Below are positions 17,801 through 22,197 of a stretch of 22,197 bases of DNA, in pieces. Position 1 is the stretch's first letter. Every line of letters starts with the position of its first letter. Location of the stretch: contig JAEUJR010000725.1 in NCBI GenBank assembly GCA_016793585.1, positions 1 through 22,197 of the forward strand. The letters run 5' to 3'. This stretch comes from Archangium sp. (GTDB lineage: Bacteria > Myxococcota > Myxococcia > Myxococcales > Myxococcaceae). Below the pieces are notes generated by a model, which ran no database searches, was not told the origin of the DNA, and saw nothing but the letters and a program-made list of their open reading frames with translations. The translations under genes were made by a program, and so were the position numbers.

Positions 17801-19346
17801 GACGATGGGCACGTTCGGCTCGGCGCAGGTCGTCGGGGTCAGCGTGACGAGCACCAGCCCGCAGTCGCTCGTGCTCGCCGATCTCACCGCCGACAACCGC
17901 CCCGATCTCACCAGCCAGAGCGGCTCGACCATCGTGACGGTGCCGAACGAGGCGGGCACGTTCCCCGCGCTGCAGGGCGTGAGCGTCGCCAACGGTGATC
18001 GCGTGGTGACCGGAGATCTCAACGGCGACGGGTTCGGAGACGCGGTCGTGACGCCCGCCACCGCGACGGTGATGAACGCCGAGGTCTTCTTCGGCAGCGC
18101 GAGCGGCGGGTTCACGGTTGGCCCGGTCATTCCCGTGCGGGGTGAGCGCGCCGCCATCGCGAAGCTGAACGGCGACACCTTCGGCGATCTCGTGACGATC
18201 GCGCTCGGCCCCGACGCCAGTGTTCCCGACGGAGGCGTGAACCCCAGCTCACCCGACATGCGCATCGTCGAGACCACCACGACCGCGACGACGATCACCG
18301 GCCGCATCGAGGTGTTCCGCGCAGGAGGGTGGGGCACGGTGTGCGACGACGTCTGGCCGGTCGCGAACACGGTCGTGACGTGCCGCGCGCTCGGCTACTC
18401 CGAGGTCGGCGCGTTCATGGTCAGCCCGGCCGGCACGCGGCCTGGCACCTTGCCGATCCTGATGGACGACGTGAGCTGCGTCGGCACCGAGTCGAGCCTG
18501 CTGGGGTGCTCGTACATCACCGCGCACAACTGCTCGCACTCCGAAGACGTCGTGATGACGTGCTCGACGGTGGGCATCGTGCCGACGGTGCCGACCGCGG
18601 TCGAGGTGCGCTTCGGCTCGGCGGCAGGAACGTTCAGCGCTCCCGTGCAGTTGACGACGCCCACCTCGGCCACGCTGGTGGCCACGGGAGATCTCAACTC
18701 CGACACGAACGTCGACGTCATCGTCAGCACCGCCACGACGCTGCACTGGTTCAGAAACCTGGGTTCCGGCTCGTTCGCGGCGGCAGCGCCGATCGGGTCG
18801 CAGGGCGCGAGCTCGGTGGCGGTCGTCGACGTGAACAACGACGGCCGGCTCGACGTGCTGGCGGTGAACCCCGCGTTCGTCACCATGACGCCGTTCATCA
18901 ACGTCGGCGGCGGCTTCGTCGCGGGCACGGCGGTTTCGCTGAGCGGCGCCACGGGCACCAACATCACGGCGGCCGATCTCAACAACGACAGCAAGATCGA
19001 CTTCGTGGTCGGTGGGCGCCTGTACCGCGGCGATGGCAGCGGTGGCTTCGTGTTCCAGGCGACGCTGACGACGCTGCCGGCCCGCACGGTGCTGCTCGAT
19101 CTCGACAACGACTCGGCGCCCGATCTCGCCGCGGGCGGTGGAGGCAGCTCGGTGCTCTCGGTCCTGCGTGGTGACTCTCTGGCGACGAGCGCCTTCACCA
19201 CCGCTCCCATCAACTTCAGCGCCGGAGCGCCGATCGCCGACGTGGCCCCCATCACGCTCAACACCGACGCGCAGCGCGATCTCGTCGTGCTGCAGGGTGC
19301 GCCGGGGGCCCGCTTCCTCGTCGCGTTGCCGGGCGTCTGCCGCTGA
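14808..19346 (+). CDS. Giant Cys-rich/FG-GAP lipoprotein with canonical SRCR domain (paralogue 2)
   Basis: 1512 aa. GTG at 14808, with gggga 8 nt upstream (14795-14799). The signal MNLFRLVVLAAVLPVAMLSC places the lipid cysteine at C20. Same order as paralogue 1: TPPVRRCSAATCSSGCC module, Gly-rich linker, Stig1-like unit, nine 8-Cys repeats (202-635), second Stig1-like unit, then from about 700 about 14 FG-GAP repeats (e.g. DVNGDSRPDLV, DLTQDGRPELV, DLNGDGFGDAV). The SRCR domain at about 1151-1253 is textbook: GRIEVFRAGGWGTVCDDVW, TCRALGYSEVGAF, LPILMDDVSCVGTESSLLGC, HNCSHSEDVVMTC, with six cysteines (group A pattern) and the acidic CDD, DDV and HSED residues. It lies after the ninth FG-GAP repeat, one later than in paralogue 1. 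Both proteins end GVCR. Likely a surface-anchored binding protein; ligand unknown. A 96-bp gap separates the two genes, so co-transcription is possible. Confidence 0.94.
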   Translation: MNLFRLVVLAAVLPVAMLSCTPPVRRCSAATCSSGCCDANGECQSGSGIAACGSNGNECRTCSTGQTCQSGQCTTTMMGGGSAGGGSAVGGGQVGDGGMGGGTGGGGEMISCSAGLTLCSGSCVNTRSDFGNCGMCGRGCAAGQYCDNSQCTRLPTMCTQTPGSCPPNYYCNASSTCAFGCQTNTNCSGGQICDQTRSQCVCPANTNLCGGSCVPPTTVTACGSRCLNCAGVANATPTCSAAGTCDFTCNAGYHRCGSQCVSNFATETCGTSCTACPVAPNSMATCDGNVCGLQCSTGFHQCGNDCVSDFDVATCGARCQPCAVPANAVAQCLSSGAGQPPACQFQCNPGFARCGNSCVQESATSCGASCQTCTPPAGATNPQCVNGQCQYTCATGFHLCNSACVSDTALSSCGTSCTPCPVPVNGTASCNGTTCGIQCNTGFHECNGQCVSNFSVATCGNRCSVCPDGPMGSGTTTTCDGVNCGLRCASTATPNFCNSMCVADSISSCGPSCLTCTPPANATAACVTGVCDFTCNSGFHRCGMQCVADNSVDGCGTACTPCADGPANSTRTCTRPSPTSPYACGWDCAAGNNRCPVGGMQCVPADYVLGCGPTCAVCSSATPNERGICGTNGICSTGCITSCGGTCVNTQTSTSHCGACNTACAGADRCSQGECRAFCASGVAFRTMLPVISASTSSSFPMLVVDVNGDSRPDLVTAESSVISVRFGQASGGFSPTASTTVSASVTPTFLVAGDLTQDGRPELVAIGSSTFAAVLRNNGSGSFTNYAVTANPLATSLVPTSVTIGEFNGAAPADVLFGFNTSTAAQAAILFPGVVGSTTNPISIGASANIGISLITNLRAVNVNGDSNTDVVATAATNAIYLFPGTGVQASPFNTVSAALAQLPAGETFVTTQGTPFPVEVGDVTADGVADVVVASTVGGGSFSARVYPMTAAVAFGTSAALAAPAAVKVISLADVNQDSRIDVGVGSSDLRIFPAMTMGTFGSAQVVGVSVTSTSPQSLVLADLTADNRPDLTSQSGSTIVTVPNEAGTFPALQGVSVANGDRVVTGDLNGDGFGDAVVTPATATVMNAEVFFGSASGGFTVGPVIPVRGERAAIAKLNGDTFGDLVTIALGPDASVPDGGVNPSSPDMRIVETTTTATTITGRIEVFRAGGWGTVCDDVWPVANTVVTCRALGYSEVGAFMVSPAGTRPGTLPILMDDVSCVGTESSLLGCSYITAHNCSHSEDVVMTCSTVGIVPTVPTAVEVRFGSAAGTFSAPVQLTTPTSATLVATGDLNSDTNVDVIVSTATTLHWFRNLGSGSFAAAAPIGSQGASSVAVVDVNNDGRLDVLAVNPAFVTMTPFINVGGGFVAGTAVSLSGATGTNITAADLNNDSKIDFVVGGRLYRGDGSGGFVFQATLTTLPARTVLLDLDNDSAPDLAAGGGGSSVLSVLRGDSLATSAFTTAPINFSAGAPIADVAPITLNTDAQRDLVVLQGAPGARFLVALPGVCR
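15411..16712 (+). repeat. Nine tandem 8-cysteine repeats in lipoprotein 2
   Basis: Residues 202-635 hold nine units matching those of lipoprotein 1 unit by unit. For instance, unit 3 of both carries the insertion AVAQC.S.GAGQPPAC, unit 6 of both reads GIQCN.G.HECNGQCVSNFS, and unit 9 of both ends NERGICGTNGIC. Units resemble their counterpart in the other protein more than their neighbours, so the array existed before the gene was duplicated. Confidence 0.85.
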
Positions 19347-19386
19347 GCGAAGGAACCAGCGGGGCAGGGCAGGCGTTCTCCGCGAC

Positions 19387-19968
19387 GTGCTGACGCTCGT
19401 GCTCCTCACGCTTGGGCAACTCGACGGAGGCTCCGTCGGCTCGGGCGTCGAGGCCTCGCTCGCGCTGCTGGGTACGCCCTACCAATGGGGTGGCCGGCTG
19501 CGGAAGCAGGAGGGCATCGACTGCTACGGGGTGGTGCTGGCTGCCGCCGAGCGCGCGTCAGGGTGCGGGTGGAGGTCGTACCCCGTGAAGCCGACCGAGA
19601 TCGTCGCCCAGCGCCTGTGGGGCACGCCGGTCGAGGGCCTCGCGCCCGTCTCGACGAAGGCGCTGACGCTGCAGTCGCTCGAGGCCGGCGACGTGTTGTT
19701 GTTGGTCGGGCCGACGCAGAACCCTGCCGAGCCTGCCATTGGAGCGCTCGAAGGTGTCGCGGTCTGGGTCTGGCACGTGGGGCTCTACCTGGGCGAGGGG
19801 CAGTACGTCGTGGGTGATCACCACGCTGGGAAGACGGTGATCACGCCACTGCTGCCGTACCTCGAGGCGCACCAGGACGAGTACTCGGGCGTCTTCGTCA
19901 CGCGTGGGCCAGCGACGAAGCCCACGAGGTGCCGCAAGCACGCGCCGCTCGCTCCGGCCCGACGCTAG
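19387..19968 (+). CDS. NlpC/P60-like cell wall hydrolase
   Basis: 193 aa from the GTG at 19387; the frame is open further upstream but overlaps the end of lipoprotein 2. NlpC/P60 enzymes are cysteine peptidases that cut peptidoglycan stem peptides or related bonds. The core is visible: LLGTPYQWGGRLRKQEGIDC with nucleophile C46 followed by YGVV, and the strand-loop WHVGLYLGEGQYVVGDHHAG with the likely catalytic histidine H130 and a possible third residue at H145/H146. SLEAGDVLLLVGP before it matches the family's 'l.pGDlv.f' strand. The N-terminus MLTLVLLTLG is a short hydrophobic leader without basic residues, so export is probable but not certain. It follows lipoprotein 2 by 40 bp and is convergent with the porin gene; both stop codons share CTAG. 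Confidence 0.8.
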   Translation: MLTLVLLTLGQLDGGSVGSGVEASLALLGTPYQWGGRLRKQEGIDCYGVVLAAAERASGCGWRSYPVKPTEIVAQRLWGTPVEGLAPVSTKALTLQSLEAGDVLLLVGPTQNPAEPAIGALEGVAVWVWHVGLYLGEGQYVVGDHHAGKTVITPLLPYLEAHQDEYSGVFVTRGPATKPTRCRKHAPLAPARR

Positions 19969-21188
19969 AAGGCGAGCTGCAGCTGCAGTCGAACCTGCCA
20001 GCTGCCCACGTCGAAGCGCTCACCGACCGGAAGCCAGAACACGTCGCTCTGCAGCTTGAGATCGTGCTTCTTCGGGTACCAGCCGACGCCGAGGCCGAGC
20101 TCGCGTTGGTGCTTGAAGCTCGGGTCGGTGCCCACGAAGGGCCGCAGCTGCGACCACCGCGCGCTCACCTCGAAGGACTTCACTGGCGAGTAGCCCGCCT
20201 GCACGAGGTAGCCCCAGCCCGCGCGCGCCCACTCGGTGGTGGTGGCTCCGACGAGCGAAGGCTGCTCGGCGTAACGGAGCAGCGCCTCGCTCTCGAGGGA
20301 GAAGCCGCGCCACTTGAAGATGAGATCGGCCCCCACGTGATCGTAGGTGAGCGAGCCGTTGTGAAACGTGGTGCCGATGGTGCTGCGTTGGCGAACGGTG
20401 GCGACGTTTCGCGCCGCCGCCAGCCCGATGGCGAGCCGGGGGTTCTCGAGGCGCTCGAGATCGCCGGCGACGAGGTCGTCGAACTTTCCGAACGGGCTCA
20501 CCTGGACTCGAGCCACGTAGAGCAGGCCCACGTTCGTTCCGAGCCGATTTCGACCATCGCCCCCCATCACGCCGAGCGCGTACGAGAGCCGCCCTCCGAG
20601 GCCGAAGAGATCGTCGCTGCGGAGCAGGGCGCCGACGTCACGATCGAGGCTCAGCTCTCCGATGATGATCGAGCGGTCGACCATCTGCTGGCTGCCCGAC
20701 GAGATCACGCGCTGGCGGCCGAACGGCACCTTCATCTGCCCGACGCGTACGTTGAGATCGCGCAGGCCCGACCAGGTCAGGTACGCGTCACGCAGCACGT
20801 TGGGAGCGTCGGACTCCATGTCGAGCGTCGCGAAGGCGAGCTGCACGTTCATCGTCCAGGCGTCGGTGTACTTCGCGACGAGGCTCAGGCGCGCCCGGCG
20901 AACGAGGATCTGGTTGATGCGCGCGACGGTGGAGCCGGGCATCGGCACTGCGGCTTCGGCGCGAACCTGCACGCGGCCACGCAGCTGCAACGAGAAGTCG
21001 CCCGACTTGAAGACGACGCCTTCTCCCCACTTCGCCTCGACGCTGGCAGGCGGCTTCCTGGCGTCGGGCGGGTGAGCGACCCCGGCATCGAACGTCACGC
21101 CCGCGTCGACTTCAGGTGCCGGCAGCGTCTCGACCCCCGCATCGACCTCCTGCGCGAGCACGGTCATCACCGCGAGTGTCACGATCAT
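19965..21188 (-). CDS. OprP/OprO-like outer membrane porin
   Basis: 407 aa if started at the ATG at 21188. The sequence has alternating amphipathic strands over ~350 residues and ends LQLQLAF, with the terminal phenylalanine typical of outer membrane barrels. The segment LRDAYLTWSGLRDLNVRVGQ followed by MKVPFGRQRVISSGSQQMVD is the phosphate-selective porin O/P family hallmark (rDay.....l..rvGq.k.PFg...). An Asp/Ala/Pro-rich linker (EVDAGVETLPAPEVDAG, VAHPPDARKPPASVEAKW) follows the leader. Starting at ATG gives a leader without basic residues (MIVTLAVMTVLA). An in-frame GTG at 21215 would add VTRRALSRD and make a more normal signal peptide, but I see no Shine-Dalgarno for either. Specificity for phosphate cannot be judged. 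Divergent from the UxxC lipoprotein gene. Confidence 0.85.
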   Translation of the reverse strand: MIVTLAVMTVLAQEVDAGVETLPAPEVDAGVTFDAGVAHPPDARKPPASVEAKWGEGVVFKSGDFSLQLRGRVQVRAEAAVPMPGSTVARINQILVRRARLSLVAKYTDAWTMNVQLAFATLDMESDAPNVLRDAYLTWSGLRDLNVRVGQMKVPFGRQRVISSGSQQMVDRSIIIGELSLDRDVGALLRSDDLFGLGGRLSYALGVMGGDGRNRLGTNVGLLYVARVQVSPFGKFDDLVAGDLERLENPRLAIGLAAARNVATVRQRSTIGTTFHNGSLTYDHVGADLIFKWRGFSLESEALLRYAEQPSLVGATTTEWARAGWGYLVQAGYSPVKSFEVSARWSQLRPFVGTDPSFKHQRELGLGVGWYPKKHDLKLQSDVFWLPVGERFDVGSWQVRLQLQLAF

Positions 21189-21293
21189 GTCGCGGCTCAA
21201 TGCCCGTCGCGTCACGAAGGAACCAGCAACATGTCCGTGGCGAGTCGCACGCTCGCGTTGCGGTCGCGTCACGGCGACGTCACACTGCGCGGC

Positions 21294-21698
21294 ATGATCC
21301 GCGTCACGTTGATCGCCGCGCTCGCGCTCGCAGGCTGCGCGAAGACCCACGCCCCGCGGCCTGGAGAGCCCGACGGCGAACAGGTCGTCGTCACGTACTA
21401 CTACTTGAAGTTCTGACGCGTCTGCGACGCGACGCGGGCCGCCGTGCGCGTGCTCGACAGCGAGTTTCAGGGAACGGTGACGTTCCGAACCGTCGAACAC
21501 CTCGAGCCCGAGGCGGTCGAGGCGGTGGCTCGCTACGGCTGGAACAGCCACGGCGCGGTCGGCTACCGAGGCAAGAAGCTCTTCTATCGGGCCGGCGATC
21601 ACCGGGTGAACGCCAACGACCTTCACGAACGGCTGCGGGAAGAGCTCGGGCTTCCGTTCGACTGTCGCGAGCTGGCTACAACAGACCGCGCGCCTTGA
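21294..21698 (+). CDS. Candidate selenoprotein: thioredoxin-like lipoprotein with U-x-x-C motif
   Basis: Reading through one in-frame TGA (21414-21416) gives 134 aa. MIRVTLIAALALAGC is a clean lipoprotein signal (lipobox LAGC, C15); a short linker follows, then VVVTYYYLKF, the UGA (residue 41), RVC (C44) and DATRAAVRVLDSEFQG, TVTFRTVEH, LEPEAVEAVARYGWNSHG, AVGYRGKKLFYRAGDHRVNA, DLHERLREELG. This is the strand-[C/U]xxC-helix-strand-helix-strand-strand-helix order of thioredoxin/glutaredoxin folds, with UGA exactly where the first active-site cysteine belongs. A hairpin fit for a bacterial SECIS follows. Without readthrough there would be a 40-aa lipoprotein plus an orphan 84-aa frame. No cis-Pro is seen before the third strand. 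An upstream in-frame ATG (21231) has a better Shine-Dalgarno (gaagga) but would lengthen the n-region. The 3' end overlaps the DUF58 gene by 23 bp. Selenium-insertion genes are not in the window, so the call needs the genome. Confidence 0.65.
21417..21458 (+). promoter_or_regulatory. Candidate bacterial SECIS hairpin after UGA
   Basis: Directly downstream of the UGA the RNA can fold into an imperfect hairpin from 21420 to 21458: GUC (21420-21422) with GAC (21456-21458), GC with GC, ACGCG (21427-21431) with CGCGU (21447-21451), bulged A21432, CGCGG (21433-21437) with CCGUG (21442-21446, one G-U pair), and tetraloop GCCG (21438-21441). That is about 15 pairs. The loop starts with G, 22 nt after the UGA, which is compatible with the loose bacterial SECIS consensus. 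High GC makes hairpins common, so this supports but does not prove recoding. Confidence 0.45.
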
Positions 21699-22197
21699 TG
21701 TCGAGGTACGCGTTCACGGCTGCGGGCCCGAAGGCCTTCGCGGGCGTTCTCACCACACGGGCGCCTGCGTCGCGCAGCCTCGCGACGGTGGTCTTCGCGT
21801 CGGTCTCGAGCTGGGCCGCGACCCGGCGGCGATGTGCGTCGAGCTCGGTGACCGGCATCATCGTCGCGGCGGCGTGCAGGGCCTCGTCCGACATGGAGGC
21901 GATCAAGGGCAGGTGCCTGGGCACGAGCCGTCGCGCTCGTTTGAGCAGCGCCTGCGCCGCGTCGGGATCGAGCAGGTCGGTCATCATCAGCACGAGCGTG
22001 CGTTTGGCGCCCTTCGAGAACGCGAGATCGATCGCGCCGCCGTAGTCGCTCTCTTCGAGGCTGGCGTCGACGCGGTAGAGCGCCTGGGCGATGGCGCGCA
22101 GCTGATCGGCGCCCTTCCGAGGCGGCAGCCAGGTCTTCACCTCGGTCGCAAATGCGATCACGCCGACGAGATCGCCCTGATCGAGCGACACCTTCGC
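21676..22197 (-). CDS. DUF58-family protein, C-terminal part (5' end outside window)
   Basis: At least 174 codons, open to the window edge at 22197; the stop is at 21676-21678. The visible part reads SLDQGDLVGVIAFATEVKTW, then GADQLRAIAQALYRVDASLE, AIDLAFSKGAKRTLVLMMTD (strand ending in the TDL segment), LLDPDAAQALLKRARRL and RHLPLIASMSDEALHAAA. This matches the von Willebrand A-like C-terminal domain of DUF58 proteins (D.vGlv.f...v; l.v..TDl.d......l..l...H.....l.d). DUF58 genes usually sit with a MoxR-type AAA ATPase and membrane vWA proteins involved in assembly or maturation of envelope complexes; the partners would lie beyond the right edge. The apparent GTG at 22191 is internal (the frame reads AKVSLDQGD from the edge). 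Confidence 0.85.
   Translation of the reverse strand, partial: AKVSLDQGDLVGVIAFATEVKTWLPPRKGADQLRAIAQALYRVDASLEESDYGGAIDLAFSKGAKRTLVLMMTDLLDPDAAQALLKRARRLVPRHLPLIASMSDEALHAAATMMPVTELDAHRRRVAAQLETDAKTTVARLRDAGARVVRTPAKAFGPAAVNAYLDIKARGLL

Larger units (their letters stand above)
10176..19346 (+). repeat. Tandem gene duplication of two 4.5 kb lipoprotein genes
   Basis: The two head-to-tail genes share start type (GTG), lipoprotein signal, domain order, number of Cys repeats, number of FG-GAP repeats, C-terminal GVCR and length (1511 and 1512 aa). By eye, conservation is highest in the Cys-rich half, lower in the FG-GAP half and lowest in the SRCR domain. The duplication is therefore old, with the SRCR domain evolving fastest. 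Confidence 0.9.

Noticed and set aside
19348..21227. Exact 13-bp repeat cgaaggaaccagc at 19348 and 21215
   Set aside because: A few 13-bp matches are expected by chance in 22 kb of GC-biased DNA, and the two copies stand in different contexts relative to starts.
19929..21230. Long plus-strand open frame antisense to the porin, in frame with the UxxC lipoprotein
   Set aside because: It is a shadow of the porin gene; only the part from 21231 or 21294 onward has a start context, a lipoprotein signal and a recognisable fold.
21258..21286. TTGCGG-17 bp-CACACT as a leaderless promoter of the UxxC lipoprotein
   Set aside because: Only three of six bases match in each hexamer; the spacing is right, but the match is too weak to claim.

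Overview
The window is a 22.2 kb piece of a very GC-rich bacterial chromosome. Strong third-position G/C bias, a Ser/Thr protein kinase, giant cysteine-rich/FG-GAP lipoproteins with Gly-rich linkers, and dense overlapping genes point to the Myxococcota (delta-type myxobacteria). This is inference from gene content; no rRNA or marker gene is present. I see no tRNA, rRNA, CRISPR array, insertion sequence or phage gene.

Layout. (1) 1-2606: a membrane Ser/Thr kinase, cut at its 5' end by the window edge, translationally coupled to an LpxL/HtrB-type lipid A acyltransferase. (2) 2624-2813: remains of a clan AA (retropepsin-like) aspartic protease, apparently with its middle deleted and its frame broken. 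(3) 2840-3385: a small YcxB-like membrane protein. (4) 3477-10053: a six-gene operon (YIP1-family membrane protein, TolC-like channel, MacA/HlyD adaptor, ABC ATPase, two paralogous MacB/FtsX permeases) in which every gene overlaps the next by 1-4 nt. Two 8-bp palindromes built on CACGTG lie just before its first start codon. (5) 10176-19346: two tandem 4.5 kb paralogous genes for lipoproteins of 1511 and 1512 aa. Each has a lipobox, a cysteine-rich N-terminal half with nine 8-cysteine repeats, and a C-terminal half of about 14 FG-GAP/VCBS propeller repeats interrupted by a scavenger-receptor (SRCR) domain. (6) 19387-19968: an NlpC/P60-like hydrolase, convergent with (7) an OprP/OprO-like porin on the minus strand (21188-19965); both genes stop within one CTAG. 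(8) 21294-21698: a small lipoprotein reading frame interrupted by one in-frame UGA. Reading the UGA as selenocysteine gives a thioredoxin/glutaredoxin-like protein with a U-x-x-C active site, and a hairpin suited to a bacterial SECIS follows the UGA. (9) 21676-22197, minus strand: the C-terminal part of a DUF58 protein.

How the parts may fit together. Most of the window concerns the cell envelope: lipid A acylation, a tripartite exporter, surface lipoproteins, a peptidoglycan hydrolase, a porin and a periplasmic redox lipoprotein. One ATPase with two different permeases is the LolCDE-like stoichiometry, here with a MacA adaptor and a TolC channel, and two very large lipoproteins follow directly. 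A role for the exporter in moving these lipoproteins to the surface is a testable inference, not shown by the sequence. The strongest candidates for something undescribed are the UxxC lipoprotein and the paired SRCR/FG-GAP lipoproteins, whose SRCR domains sit one propeller repeat apart and differ in their metal-binding residues.
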